Positions 27,033 to 36,549 are shown, numbered from the stretch's first letter. The stretch is 64,000 nt of DNA from Pseudoalteromonas luteoviolacea H33-S (GCF_001625695.1 NZ_AUXY01000104.1:1-64000); one strand, 5' to 3'. Notes: a model not told the origin generated them from the letters alone. A program made the numbers and translations.

Positions 27033-27089
27033 TAAAAGATATGCGTAAACACTTGGTGTTTACTATGAATGGACCTGAAGATTAAAGCC
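27033..27089 (+). repeat. Right 57-bp direct repeat (attR-like), 3' gene remnant
   Basis: A displaced copy of the 3' end of the 22498 gene, including its stop codon, with one mismatch. The sequence before it bears no resemblance to the rest of that gene. Confidence 0.85.
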
Positions 27090-27144
27090 ACCCATGTTTG
27101 CTTTAAAAAGAGGGTAAACACTGCTTAACTCAGTCAGTTTTACT

Positions 27145-27180
27145 CATATTGCCGCTTTAAACACTTAAAACGGCAATATG
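27145..27180. terminator. Long hairpin after 27206 gene
   Basis: CATATTGCCG (27145-27154) pairs with CGGCAATATG (27171-27180), with further AT pairing inside. It lies just beyond the 27206 gene stop on the minus strand. It is a probable terminator; no strong T-run. Confidence 0.5.
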
Positions 27181-27205
27181 GGTCAAATAAGGACGTTCGG
27201 CTTGG

Positions 27206-28384
27206 TTATGCCTCAATCCTTGTATTTCGCTCGATCCGCAGCAGTGCCAAGATCATGGTAAAGTTCATAAACATGCCAAATGTCACACCGATGGCTATCA
27301 ACTGTGGGCCTACTGCGTCAAACACACTGACCAACTTTTGATCTTGTTGCTTCTCTGCCTGCTTTTGCGCTTCTAGATTGGCGGTATACCTTTTAACAAA
27401 CCACTTAACGGCATCCATCCACTCCACTTTACGCATATTTTTGTCTTTTAGTTGCTCCAAAGACGTCGCATCCTCAGAGAGATCTTTGGTAAAGGCCACG
27501 ATGTCTTTCCAAAAAGCATGCTCTTGCGTATTTTTATCCAGCTTGGTAAATGTGCTTTTCAATCGCGTTCGTTGACCAGAGCCTTTCAAAGACTGCTGTC
27601 CAAGCTCTTTTGCATACGCATTAATATTGATTTCAAATTGTTTAAAGTATTCATCAATGATTTTAGCTTCTGCCGCCAATTTTTTTTGCTCTTCGATAGA
27701 GGCATTTATCGCACTTTCGTAACTGCCACCCTCTTCGTCCACAGCATACTTCTGCTCTTCTTGCTGTTTTAAATAATCAGCTAAGTAGTGGTACGTCGTT
27801 TCTTGATTTTCAACATCTGGCCCAACGAGCGCATCCATAATATTTACACTGGCCCCCGTTGTGAACAAAATCGCCGCAATAATCGACACTGTCGCCCAGA
27901 AAAAACTAATGTAAGCAACAATCTTGAAGTATTGCCTTTGCCAAAGGTTAGGTTTCTTTTTCTTAGAAACTGATTGAGTACCGCCCGACGCAGGTTTGCT
28001 ACTGCCACCAGAGCTTGCTTTATTCGCTTTATTTTTAAGCACACTGGTCGCACTTTTACATGCATCTGAAGCACTTGATAAAGATTTTTTAACTGTGTTA
28101 GAAAATCCACCTAAATTTAAATTGCTGGATGGTTTTTCCGGTTGAATTGCGCTATCACCACCTTTTAAATATACAATGAGCCCAATTGATTGCAGCTTGT
28201 CTAGCTGTATATCTGCTTCTTGTTTGGTGAGGTTTTTAACTAACGCAAACGCTTGTCCACTAAATAGCTTATCGCACGATTGTGGCGATAAACCCATTAA
28301 TTTGCATAGTTCACTTTTAGCATTATCAATATTGATATTTGGCTGGGTTTGTCCTTTAAATACGATTCTATATGAGGCGTCCAT
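27206..28384 (-). CDS. Unknown two-helix membrane protein with N-terminal L7/L12-like domain
   Basis: A 392-aa protein. The first 75 residues (YRIVFKGQTQPNINIDNAK, LFSGQAFALVKNLTKQEAD) match the small ribosomal-L7/L12-like module that often precedes bacterial membrane domains. A Ser/Lys/Gly-rich linker follows (about 90-150), then a membrane helix (about 155-180). A Gln/Glu/Lys-rich helical region (about 195-345) and a second membrane helix near the C-terminus complete it. Family-level function is not known. Ordering suggests a large helical domain between two anchors, probably periplasmic. It is next to the ATPase cassette but outside the repeats, so it is probably unrelated. Confidence 0.65.
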   Translation of the reverse strand: MDASYRIVFKGQTQPNINIDNAKSELCKLMGLSPQSCDKLFSGQAFALVKNLTKQEADIQLDKLQSIGLIVYLKGGDSAIQPEKPSSNLNLGGFSNTVKKSLSSASDACKSATSVLKNKANKASSGGSSKPASGGTQSVSKKKKPNLWQRQYFKIVAYISFFWATVSIIAAILFTTGASVNIMDALVGPDVENQETTYHYLADYLKQQEEQKYAVDEEGGSYESAINASIEEQKKLAAEAKIIDEYFKQFEININAYAKELGQQSLKGSGQRTRLKSTFTKLDKNTQEHAFWKDIVAFTKDLSEDATSLEQLKDKNMRKVEWMDAVKWFVKRYTANLEAQKQAEKQQDQKLVSVFDAVGPQLIAIGVTFGMFMNFTMILALLRIERNTRIEA

Positions 28385-28926
28385 TTAAAGTAATTCCTTT
28401 CCTAGAATTAATTTCAAGCGTTAATTTAACAAAACACTGTTAACTTTCAAAGAAATTAAAAGCCATAAAAAGCCTCAAAAACTAAATATTAAATTTTTAA
28501 TATACAAAAACCACCACACTGGTAAAAATAAAAAACCATATAAAACCACAAATATTTAACTTCACATTAAAAAACCATAAAGACCAAAAATTAATAAATA
28601 AAATTAAAAACTCAAAAGATAAAACCCTAGATTTATCACACCTTAAAACCTTCAAGAAAAACCAAACAATGCCCCCTGTATTAAAACCGTACAACACATT
28701 CCGCTTTCCTAACTATTACAAGGTCTTTTTCATTTATATTGACCCACCAAGATAGTAGTAAACCCTAATAACCCTGTAGATACTCGGTTTTATAATGCTG
28801 TACATGATCATATATTTGCGCCCTATCGTATCTTCAATACATTCAAATTTTTAGCGTTCATGCTAAATAGTTAACGCCTGTTTGCCCCACATACACTGTA
28901 CGGGTGAATTTATTAAGGAATGGAAA
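28385..28926. other. Intergenic region with A/C-rich, G-poor tract
   Basis: 542 bp between divergent genes. From about 28440 to 28690 the + strand is very rich in A, with scattered CC and very few G; runs such as AAAAACC recur. An open frame on the minus strand here (28497-28697) follows from that bias. AAGGAA at 28916-28921 is the sodC ribosome binding site. Confidence 0.5.
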
Positions 28927-29460
28927 ATGAAAAAAACATTTTTAGCCCTGTCTTTTGCAGCACTCTCAACTCACGCGCACGCCGAGCATCAAATTGGCGA
29001 GGTTGCGCACAGTAAAATTATCAATAACCAAGGCAAGCAAGTCGGTACTGCACAGTACACACAGGGCAACGAGGGTGTCGTGATTGAAATCATTGCCAAT
29101 GACCTACCTGCTGGCAAACATGGCATGCACTTTCACGAAGTCGGCACTTGTGTTGACAAGCATCACTTTAAAAAAGCCAAAGGCCATATCATGCCATCAG
29201 GCAAACCACATGGTTATTACCATCCGAAAGGCCCCCATGAAGGTAACTTACCAAACCTGATTGTCCGCAAGGATGGTTCAGTGCACGTTGAACTGTATAC
29301 CGAGTTGGTATCTGTCAGTGGCCGAGGCAACAAACCAGCGCTGCTTGATGAAGATGGCTCTGTATTGATGATCCACGCGAATCAAGACGACCACTTAACA
29401 CAGCCGATTGGCGGCTCTGGTAGCAGAATAGGATGCGGACTTGTGCTTCCTGGTAAATAA
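28927..29460 (+). CDS. sodC: Periplasmic Cu/Zn superoxide dismutase
   Basis: A 177-aa exported enzyme that converts superoxide to hydrogen peroxide and oxygen in the periplasm. The signal peptide MKKTFLALSFAALSTHAHA precedes the mature protein. Copper/zinc ligands are visible in HGMHFHEVGTC, in the His-rich loop HGYYHPKGPHEGNLPN (Zn His and Asp region) and in LMIHANQDDH. The catalytic Arg and the disulfide Cys lie in GGSGSRIGCGLVL. The start is ATG 28927, with AAGGAA at the correct distance. It is single, with promoter sequence expected in the long upstream spacer. Confidence 0.95.
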   Translation: MKKTFLALSFAALSTHAHAEHQIGEVAHSKIINNQGKQVGTAQYTQGNEGVVIEIIANDLPAGKHGMHFHEVGTCVDKHHFKKAKGHIMPSGKPHGYYHPKGPHEGNLPNLIVRKDGSVHVELYTELVSVSGRGNKPALLDEDGSVLMIHANQDDHLTQPIGGSGSRIGCGLVLPGK

Positions 29461-29571
29461 CAAAACACATGCCCAAGCACATTGAGAGCTTGGGCTTTGC
29501 AAGATGATATAACGCTGAGGTAATTCATTCTAAACCTTACTGTTTGCGTTTATATCTATTTAAATAAGCGA

Positions 29572-31860
29572 TCAATTCTCCTGCTCGATTGCAATACGCA
29601 GTAACTCTTTATTTTGCATATGCTGTTCTAGCAAATCAGAAAACTGGGCATCATTGTGTAATGGCGCAAGCAAATGATCATGCTCAAGCGTCCACCACTG
29701 CTGATTAAACGAGTCCATCCAGCCCAGCTTAAGTGCAGTATTTAAGTATGCCAAAGCCTGTGAGGTATGCCCTAGCTGAGCATGCACCTGCGCCAATACC
29801 AGCTGCGCTTGAGCTCGGTCGAGTATATCGCCTTGCAAAATAAATGTCTTTACCGCATGTAAAAGTTGCTCTGCACTTTCGACATCATGTAATTGCTTTA
29901 AGGCCGCCGCGTATAAAGTCACCGCTTGATAATTATCAGCCGTCACCGAAAAAGACTCACCCACGCGTTGGTTTTGCCACTGGGGGTACAGTTGCAAGAG
30001 CGTATTTTGAGCTGCCTTAAATTGCGCTGCACGAAACTGAGCGTGTGCCAACTCAAACCGTGCCTGTGCGTTGTAGGGCAGCTTAAACACCCTTGCTTGG
30101 ATCAATGCAAATATTTGCGCGTCTTGCTGCTGCGAGCCAAGCTCAAAAAGCGTGAGTGAATGCCTAAAGTGGCCATGTAATGGCTGCATTTTGTTTAACA
30201 GTGCTTGGGCTGCCTGCGTAGCGCCGACACTCAAATAGGCCAATACTTGCTGTTCACACACCTCGATACTACTACAGCTCTCAAATAACTCAGGTGTCTG
30301 TTGCTGCCACGCCAACATGGCTAAAATAGAGTCTTTGCTATGTCGATGCACTTTGGCAAAATCCAGCCACCGCGTCTTTGTATCCGTTTGTTGCAAAAGT
30401 GCTTGCTGATACTTGCGCTGTGCCAAGTCCGACTTATTCATTGCCTTTAATAAAAAGCTCAGTTCACGCTTTAATGAGGCCGACAATGGGTTGAGTACGA
30501 TGGCCTGCTCTAAATGCGCTACAGCCTCTAGTTGCTTACCAAGACGAGCCAATAAGGTGGCGTACCAAAGGTGTGTCATGGCGCTGTTTTCAATCTCAAG
30601 GGCTCGCACCAAGGCCGCTTCAGCCTGTCGGTAAAGCGCAAAATCCCCCGTTGCTTTGGCCTTGTCTGACAAAATCATGCCATACGCGGCCTGCCCCATG
30701 GCCGAATCAGGGGCCAGTTGCAGCGCATGTGCAATATGGGGCATCGCCGCCTCAATGGCTTTAAGCTCAGGCATGCTGCCATAGGTATGGGACAATGCAT
30801 AACTCACAGCCAAACCAATATGGGCATCGACATAATCCGGTTCACGTTCCAGACTGTGTTTAAAGTAACCCACTGCCTGTTGCAGCGCATCGGGGCTGCG
30901 TTGACGCCAATGGTATTGCCCCATCAGATACCATTCGTAGGCTTGCGCATCGAGCGTTTTTATAATGGGTTTAGAGGAGATTGAATCAGGATAAATCACA
31001 CCAAGTAAATAAGTACTCACTTCATCTTGCAGTTTAAAACTGTTTTTGCTGTTTTCATCAAAGGTTTTTGACCACAGCAGTTGGCCTGTTTGCGTATCGA
31101 TTACACGTACTTGTACCCGTATTTGCTCTGCCATTTTTTGTATATTGCCCGTCAAAACAGCGTCAACTTGCAGCGCCTTGCCAACCTCTGTGGCGCTATC
31201 ACTGCTTTGATAAGCAAATGAAGAGTCGCGGGAGATCACTTTAAGCGATTTAATCTGCGCTAACTGATGAATAATGCCATCCGACAAACCTGTTGCAAAA
31301 TAGCGGCTATCTTGCATCGGACTTAAATCTTCAAATGGTAAAACTGCGATTGAATTCACATTAACCTGCGCGGTGCTAGCTTGGTCACTTGGCAGTCGTC
31401 CTAACCAAACCACCAAAACAATAAGTAACAGCACACACATTGCACCATACTTGATATACCCAAATTGCGCAGTCTTCTCGTTTGGCTGCGCAATAACGTC
31501 AACGGGCACTATCAGGACATAGCCTTCATTGGGGATGGTTTTGATAAACTTGGGATTACGCGCATCATCATTGAGGGCTTTGCGGATCTTACTCATGGTG
31601 ACAGACAAAATATCCGCAGACACCACTTTACCCGCCCAAACCTGCTCAAAAATAGATGCTTTATCAACGGTTTGACCTGCGTGTTTAATTAACAACAGCA
31701 GGAATTGCATGCTCTTGTTATCAAGTACACATGTGTGCGACTCGCTTTTTATGCGATTGGTTTTCGGGCATATCTGCCATGGGCCAAGCTGATAGGCATG
31801 CACTAATAAAGGCGTATCATATTCTGTATTGGGCACATATTCTGAGCGGCGGTTGTCCAT
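29572..31860 (-). CDS. CadC-like membrane transcriptional regulator with TPRs
   Basis: A 762-aa one-component regulator. An OmpR/CadC-type winged helix (about 20-115, with GQTVDKASIFEQVWAG and NPKFIKTIPNEGYVL) lies before a single membrane helix (about 133-152). A FlgO/TolB-N-like module follows (SIAVLPFEDLSP, YFATGLSDGIIHQLAQI, WSKTFDE, to about 290), then a periplasmic TPR array to the C-terminus. Such proteins bind DNA from the membrane in response to envelope signals. It is divergent from a PD40-type secreted protein gene 317 bp away, which could be a target. Confidence 0.88.
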   Translation of the reverse strand: MDNRRSEYVPNTEYDTPLLVHAYQLGPWQICPKTNRIKSESHTCVLDNKSMQFLLLLIKHAGQTVDKASIFEQVWAGKVVSADILSVTMSKIRKALNDDARNPKFIKTIPNEGYVLIVPVDVIAQPNEKTAQFGYIKYGAMCVLLLIVLVVWLGRLPSDQASTAQVNVNSIAVLPFEDLSPMQDSRYFATGLSDGIIHQLAQIKSLKVISRDSSFAYQSSDSATEVGKALQVDAVLTGNIQKMAEQIRVQVRVIDTQTGQLLWSKTFDENSKNSFKLQDEVSTYLLGVIYPDSISSKPIIKTLDAQAYEWYLMGQYHWRQRSPDALQQAVGYFKHSLEREPDYVDAHIGLAVSYALSHTYGSMPELKAIEAAMPHIAHALQLAPDSAMGQAAYGMILSDKAKATGDFALYRQAEAALVRALEIENSAMTHLWYATLLARLGKQLEAVAHLEQAIVLNPLSASLKRELSFLLKAMNKSDLAQRKYQQALLQQTDTKTRWLDFAKVHRHSKDSILAMLAWQQQTPELFESCSSIEVCEQQVLAYLSVGATQAAQALLNKMQPLHGHFRHSLTLFELGSQQQDAQIFALIQARVFKLPYNAQARFELAHAQFRAAQFKAAQNTLLQLYPQWQNQRVGESFSVTADNYQAVTLYAAALKQLHDVESAEQLLHAVKTFILQGDILDRAQAQLVLAQVHAQLGHTSQALAYLNTALKLGWMDSFNQQWWTLEHDHLLAPLHNDAQFSDLLEQHMQNKELLRIAIEQEN

Positions 31861-32177
31861 TTAGAGACCTATTTTTATTATTCTTTTACACGTGCGTTAA
31901 TCACGTTGAGTCAATATGGTGATACAGGCATTGTGCTACGCAAAAATCAGCATATCAATAACCCCTAACGATGTATTTTCTCATTCTCCAAACACATCGC
32001 TGAACCACAGGTTAATACTTATACAGATCCAAAGTACTTATAACAAACTGAAAGGTATAGATATATTTTATAAAAAACAGCTAACCTCCCTATTTTGGAA
32101 GATTTAAGGTGCTTTAAGTTGTCCAGTACCAGTGTGCATGTCACCTTGATGTCATTGCGTTTAACAAAGAGGCTATT
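31861..32177. other. Intergenic region, 317 bp
   Basis: AT-rich spacer between divergent genes. An AGAGG-type site precedes 32178. No small gene, clear promoter pair or hairpin recognised. Confidence 0.4.
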
Positions 32178-33047
32178 ATGAGCAAACCATTACAACCACA
32201 AAGCGCCATTGCACTCACGCTATTATTAATGACCAGTACAGCCGCTGCAGCACAAAACTCGCCAAGCAGCACAACCAAGTTACTTTCGGTTACCGGGCCT
32301 TATCTTGGGCAAACACCGCCAGGGTTAACCCCCAAGCCATTCGCACCAGGACTTGTTAGCACAGAGCAGACCCTTGAAAGTGAAGTGCTGTTTTTACCCG
32401 ATATGAGTGCACTGTCTTTCACGCGTTACGAAAAAGGCGCCTATCCAGACTTATATGTCATAAAGCACCATAACAACCAATGGCACCAACACCTTGTCTC
32501 AGCAGAGGCCGCCAAAACCTATAACGCGCAATTTAGCCCAAGTGTTGAAACACTCAAGCAGCATGTCGTGTTCAAAGACATCCCCGTAGTTGGCTACACA
32601 ACCTCATCAGCAGGCACCCAGTTTTTTTATGAATTAGATTTAAAAGATGGCAGCGGGCACATGAGTTATTCGCGCCTTATTGATGGCCAGTATGAAACCC
32701 CAATCAAAATGAGTGACGCCGTCAACCAAGGCAAATACATTGCACACCCCTTTGTTGCCCCAGATGAGTCTTATTTAATGTGGGACGCCGAAAAAGAAGG
32801 TGAAAGCACCCCAGATATCTACATCAGCTTTAAACAAAAAGACGGCTCTTGGGGCAAAGCGATTAATATGGGCGATAAAATCAATACCCCGCTTTATGAG
32901 CAAAGACCCAAGGTAACCCCAGATGGTAAATACCTGTTTTTTTGGAAAGGCGATGTCAAAACCAACGCAGACGGCAGCCGATATGTCGTTGGCGGCCCAC
33001 ATTGGGTCGATGCCAAAATCATCGACACGCTAAGGTCAAAGCAATAA
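32178..33047 (+). CDS. Secreted TolB/PD40-like beta-propeller protein
   Basis: A 289-aa exported protein with a signal peptide ending about AAAA/QNS. The rest is a short propeller of WD40-like (PD40) repeats, clearest in HPFVAPDESYLMWDAEKEG and QRPKVTPDGKYLFFWKGD. Motif PDxSYLMW/PDGKYLFFW is the PD40 signature. The length (about 265 aa mature) fits an incomplete or single propeller. Its molecular role is unknown; such proteins bind ligands or partner proteins in the periplasm. It is divergent from a CadC-like regulator gene. Confidence 0.75.
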   Translation: MSKPLQPQSAIALTLLLMTSTAAAAQNSPSSTTKLLSVTGPYLGQTPPGLTPKPFAPGLVSTEQTLESEVLFLPDMSALSFTRYEKGAYPDLYVIKHHNNQWHQHLVSAEAAKTYNAQFSPSVETLKQHVVFKDIPVVGYTTSSAGTQFFYELDLKDGSGHMSYSRLIDGQYETPIKMSDAVNQGKYIAHPFVAPDESYLMWDAEKEGESTPDIYISFKQKDGSWGKAINMGDKINTPLYEQRPKVTPDGKYLFFWKGDVKTNADGSRYVVGGPHWVDAKIIDTLRSKQ

Positions 33048-33636
33048 TACAAGGCTCATCAACCTGCCCTGCGCACACTTTTTTGCCCTCAACGCAAGTT
33101 GGGGGTAAATAGAAATAACAACAATCACCAACTGATATTCTCATTCGCCCTTATTCTAAAACTGAGCTGCGGTTTGGCTTGCAGCTAAGATCTACGCCAT
33201 AGAAAAAGATACGTTTTTTTCACAAAGAAACTCAAAAACCTGATTCACGCCACAACATTGTAAACAAACCGTTGACCTTTCGACTATTTAGAAATATCGT
33301 GTAATAGTTAGCTATAAAGGGTGATAAATTAGAAAGGTCATAATCCTCTAAGTTTAAAACAAACCGAACTGTTTAAATTAAGATGCAACATTGTTAAAAT
33401 AATATTTTTCATAACTTACAAATATTTCAATTACAACATAGCAAGGAAAAGACTTTAGCAATGGTAGACAAGCCTGCCTGTGGTAACAATCATTGACAGG
33501 TTAAAGATTATTATATGGATTTCTCTCTTTTAGCTTGTGTATTAACAATATACTGAGAGCGAATTTACGCTGCTAGCTCCGGTTTATCAAATATGATTTG
33601 TTGAGTTGTACAAGGTTAAGTACAGGAAGACGCATA
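33048..33636. other. Intergenic region upstream of peptide operon
   Basis: 589 bp without a convincing gene. The only hints are a TATACT (33549-33554) with a weak -35, and an AGGAAG ribosome binding site at 33624-33629 before the 40-aa peptide gene. Probably contains the operon promoter. Confidence 0.4.
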
Positions 33637-33759
33637 ATGAAACAGTCACTATGTTTTATAAACGCATCACTTGAAACGCTTACCTCCAAAAAACCAAATT
33701 ATATTTTCGATGATGATACATGCAAAACGCTTAGAAAGTTTAGAGTGAAATTGCCTTAA
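33637..33759 (+). CDS. 40-aa peptide, first gene of microcin-like operon
   Basis: A short frame encoding 40 residues (MKQSLCFINASLETL..., ending RKFRVKLP), with the strong ribosome binding site AGGAAG seven bases before ATG 33637. It has two Cys (6 and 29), an acidic DDD patch and a basic tail, but no signal peptide or double-glycine motif. It is followed 27 bp later by the double-glycine peptide gene. It may be a second precursor, a leader or a regulator. Being small, its reality as a gene rests on the ribosome binding site and tight clustering. Confidence 0.5.
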   Translation: MKQSLCFINASLETLTSKKPNYIFDDDTCKTLRKFRVKLP

Positions 33760-33786
33760 GCAATCATAAAAATGGAGTGAAAAGTA

Positions 33787-33948
33787 ATGAACAGAAACCC
33801 CACCCGTAAATTAACGCAAAAAGACTGTCATGCAATTTTTGGTGGCTTAGCAGCCAAAAAAATGCCTAGAATAGAGTCTGTCAAAGGATTCCAAGAAGAA
33901 CCTTCTATTAAAGTTACGTATTTGTTGGGGAAAAAAGCTAAACTTTAG
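33787..33948 (+). CDS. 53-aa peptide with double-glycine leader (microcin-like)
   Basis: A 53-residue peptide. The first 20 residues end in a double glycine and contain RKLTQKDCHAIFGG. This resembles class II microcin leaders (for example REISQKDLNLAFGA-type), which are cut after the glycines by C39-peptidase ABC transporters. The remaining 33 residues start LAAKK and are basic (several Lys, ending LLGKKAKL), without cysteine. GGAG lies nine bases before the ATG. The next gene, 13 bp downstream, encodes a small membrane protein of the size expected for an immunity protein. No transporter is adjacent. The assignment is by motif; activity is unproven. Confidence 0.5.
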   Translation: MNRNPTRKLTQKDCHAIFGGLAAKKMPRIESVKGFQEEPSIKVTYLLGKKAKL

Positions 33949-33961
33949 TCTTGGATAAAAA

Positions 33962-34564
33962 ATGAAACTCTCATATATAATTTTATTAAGTATTGCGGCA
34001 ATTGCATATTTTTACATTCAGCTATGGGATGATCGCTTAGTCACACCACAATACTTAGTATTGTTATTTATATGCACACTTTATGGTAGATACAAAAAAG
34101 ATACTAATATGACCCATATCGCTGGATATATATTTGTCGCATCCAGCACAACTTTCATTATCTTTGAGCGTGGCTTGATAAATCATGTTACGCCTGAAGA
34201 AAACCCGCTGTTACAAGGAATCGTAATTTATGGAACACAAATGGCTTTCAGTTTGATTACAGTGTGTGTCCTAATATTTCGTGTACAGCTTTCTAGACTA
34301 ATCTCTAAATCTCCTCAAATCCAATTAACTAATTTTGATGGAATTTTTCATTGGCTATTTATTTATTGTTCATTAATTTATCTACTTGCAATGTTAGAGC
34401 ATATTGCCTGGACATATTTTAATATGAAGTCGTGGACTTTAATTTATGACAATTTCGAAGGGTTGATCTATATCTCATGGGCACTATGCTGTGGAGGGTT
34501 GTTAACCATGATGATTTGCTCACCAGAGCTCAAAAGCAACTCTCAAAAACGAGAGACCTCCTAA
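33962..34564 (+). CDS. Membrane protein, candidate immunity protein
   Basis: A 200-aa polytopic inner membrane protein with about five or six hydrophobic segments (for example 4-22, 28-42, 50-66, 85-107, 125-147, 165-185) and a hydrophilic C-terminal tail (SPELKSNSQKRETS). No known family is recognised. It lies 13 bp after the double-glycine peptide gene on the same strand, with a strong terminator at its end. That gives a compact three-gene operon. Position and topology fit a microcin immunity protein; alternatively it is a transporter or processing component. Confidence 0.55.
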   Translation: MKLSYIILLSIAAIAYFYIQLWDDRLVTPQYLVLLFICTLYGRYKKDTNMTHIAGYIFVASSTTFIIFERGLINHVTPEENPLLQGIVIYGTQMAFSLITVCVLIFRVQLSRLISKSPQIQLTNFDGIFHWLFIYCSLIYLLAMLEHIAWTYFNMKSWTLIYDNFEGLIYISWALCCGGLLTMMICSPELKSNSQKRETS

Positions 34565-34575
34565 CAGCCAAAAAC

Positions 34576-34603
34576 AAAAAACCAGATCTCAATCTGGTTT
34601 TTT
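34576..34603. terminator. Bidirectional terminator
   Basis: AAAAAACCAGAT / ATCTGGTTTTTT with loop CTCA. It ends the microcin-like operon and also serves the convergent chemoreceptor operon. Confidence 0.9.
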
Positions 34604-34651
34604 GTTTGCTCTTATCTCCGCCCTTAAAACACTGACATTCCCACCGAGCCA

Positions 34652-36289
34652 TTACGCTAATTTAAAGCGGTTGATCATTCTCATCATGTCTTCTGAGACC
34701 TGACTGAGCTCTTCGCTGGCGGTTGCCATTAAGGTCGACTCGCTGGCAAGGGACGTTGAGCCGTCATTTAAATTCGCCACGTTTTGATTGATACCATTTA
34801 CCGTCATGGTTTGCTGCTCTGTGGCGGCGGATATCTGTTGATTCATGCCTTGAATGGCGTGAACCTCTTGGGCAATTTCATTCAGTGCATCACCTGCTGA
34901 TGAGGAAATCTCTGAGGTATTTGAGGCTTTTTCTGCGCCTTTACTCATTACCTCTACCGCTTGCTCTGCCCCCGCTTGCAGCTTCTCAATGATGGTTTGA
35001 ATTTCAACCGTTGACTCTTGCGTGCGCAGTGACAAGGTGCGTACTTCGTCTGCGACTACCGCAAAGCCTCGCCCCGCTTCGCCTGCTCGGGCAGCTTCAA
35101 TCGCGGCGTTAAGAGCCAGCAAGTTGGTTTGCTCCGCAATGCCTCGGATCACCTCTAATACCGTATCCACATTGCGGCTATCTGCTGCAAGCCTTGCGAT
35201 CACTTGGCTGGCTTCGCCAATGTCTTGTGCCAGTAATTGCGATTTTTCAATATTGCATTCGATGATCTCTAAGCTTTGCTCGGTTTGCTTCGCCGCTTTG
35301 ACACTAAACTCGGAAGCGTCCACGGTTCTGCCAGACACCTCGGTCACGGCTGTGAGCATCTCGCTCATGGCGCCCGCAAGCTGCTCGGTGTCGCTTCGTT
35401 GTTGATTTAAATTCATATCAACCGATGATACCGAGGATGACAAGCGATTAGCTGAGTCAGACAACTGGGTGCCTGCGGCGCTGACGCTGAGCATGATATC
35501 TTGGATAGAGCCAACAAAGCGGTTGAAGTACTGCGCCAAGTCGATCAGCTCTTTGCTGCCCTCTTCTTTTAATCGCTGGGTCAAGTCCCCTTCGCCACTG
35601 GCCAAGTCGCGCATCGCAGATACCGTGCTCTTGATGGGCTTTGTAATGCTGCGAATGAAGTAAATCACCAAGGTCGATAACACAGCCAATACCATGACGA
35701 CATTCATTAAGGAGATCATCTGCGACTGCGCAATGTCTTCTTCTAAAGCGGTAATGTTAATGCCAGTGCCTATCATCCAATCCCATTCGTGAAAATAATC
35801 TGCATAGCTGGTTTTGGGCGTCAGCTCAGTGGCATCAGGGGATGTTTTCCAAAGGTACTCAACAAACCCACCGCCGTTTTTACCGGTGGCGTACAGCTCT
35901 TCAACAAAGAGTTTGCCGTTCCCATCTTTGAGCGGCAAGATATTGGTCCCCAATAAATGCTTCAGTCCCGATGCGAGCTGTATGCCGTCTTTGTCGGCAA
36001 CAAAAATATAATTGCCATTGTCAAAGCGCATGGCCGAAATAGATACCAAAGCGAGCCGCTTTGCCTCTTCTTCGCTCAATGCACCACTTTGGCTTTGCTC
36101 ATAATAGTGGTTGATCACACCCAGTGCGCTTTCAATGATGAGCTGCACACCATACTCGTAATTGGCACGCATATGCTTGTTGGTGTTATGGGCATCCAAC
36201 AAGGAGTTAGCAAACAAACCAATGGCAAACAGCACCACTATCATCCACGCCCGCGTGCTGATGGGCGCATTATGAATTGAAAAATTCAT
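34652..36289 (-). CDS. Methyl-accepting chemotaxis protein with single Cache domain
   Basis: A 545-aa chemoreceptor. It has a first membrane helix (about 14-30), then a periplasmic sCache_2-type sensor (about 35-190, with [17 protein letters not shown] and [11 protein letters not shown]). After a second helix (about 192-213) comes HAMP ([27 protein letters not shown]) and the signalling domain, with its invariant hairpin tip [19 protein letters not shown]. It should relay small-molecule binding to CheA/CheW. It is last of three co-directional genes, 12 bp after the 81-aa protein gene and downstream of an NHL propeller gene, so the propeller may modulate its input. Confidence 0.93.
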   Translation of the reverse strand: MNFSIHNAPISTRAWMIVVLFAIGLFANSLLDAHNTNKHMRANYEYGVQLIIESALGVINHYYEQSQSGALSEEEAKRLALVSISAMRFDNGNYIFVADKDGIQLASGLKHLLGTNILPLKDGNGKLFVEELYATGKNGGGFVEYLWKTSPDATELTPKTSYADYFHEWDWMIGTGINITALEEDIAQSQMISLMNVVMVLAVLSTLVIYFIRSITKPIKSTVSAMRDLASGEGDLTQRLKEEGSKELIDLAQYFNRFVGSIQDIMLSVSAAGTQLSDSANRLSSSVSSVDMNLNQQRSDTEQLAGAMSEMLTAVTEVSGRTVDASEFSVKAAKQTEQSLEIIECNIEKSQLLAQDIGEASQVIARLAADSRNVDTVLEVIRGIAEQTNLLALNAAIEAARAGEAGRGFAVVADEVRTLSLRTQESTVEIQTIIEKLQAGAEQAVEVMSKGAEKASNTSEISSSAGDALNEIAQEVHAIQGMNQQISAATEQQTMTVNGINQNVANLNDGSTSLASESTLMATASEELSQVSEDMMRMINRFKLA

Positions 36290-36301
36290 GACACCTCCTT
36301 G

Positions 36302-36549
36302 TTACTCGTGCGGACCAGTCACTTTCTTGGCAGAAAAGCTGGACTCATGACTGGTATACAAGCGTCGCAATGCATCTTTGCACGACCCTTCATCCTCAGC
36401 ATTGGTTTCAACATGCTTAATCACATCCTGAAACTGCTGCAATAATTGCTTAGAGTCTGCCTCTGATTTTTGGCAAACGCCGTTCGACTCTTGAGATTTG
36501 CGGTGTGACAGTTTTTTACCCTGTGCACGCTTAAATACACTTTCCATAA
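36302..36549 (-). CDS. Small hydrophilic protein between NHL and chemoreceptor genes
   Basis: An 81-aa soluble, charged protein of unknown function (start MESVFKRAQGKKLSHRK). The ATG at 36549 is chosen because GGGGGA lies just upstream; the frame extends 13 bp further. Predicted mostly helical in the middle (SKQLLQQFQDVIKHVET). It contains two Cys. It sits between the NHL propeller gene (74 bp upstream) and the chemoreceptor gene (12 bp downstream), so it is probably co-expressed with both. Confidence 0.6.

Larger units (their letters stand above)
22754..27089 (+). mobile_element. 4.28-kb integrated cassette with two ATPase genes
   Basis: The segment is bounded by 57-bp direct repeats made from the 3' end of a host gene; repeat-to-repeat distance is 4279 bp. 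It contains its own promoter/operator region, two overlapping P-loop ATPase genes and a terminator. No integrase, transposase or phage gene is inside, so the element would need a recombinase in trans, or it is a remnant, or the repeat arose by another duplication. The arrangement is that of site-specific integration at a gene's 3' end. Confidence 0.6.

Noticed and set aside
28497-28697. 66-residue hydrophobic frame in the A/C-rich tract
   Set aside because: The composition bias alone makes Phe/Leu/Val-rich open frames on the minus strand; no ribosome binding site seen.
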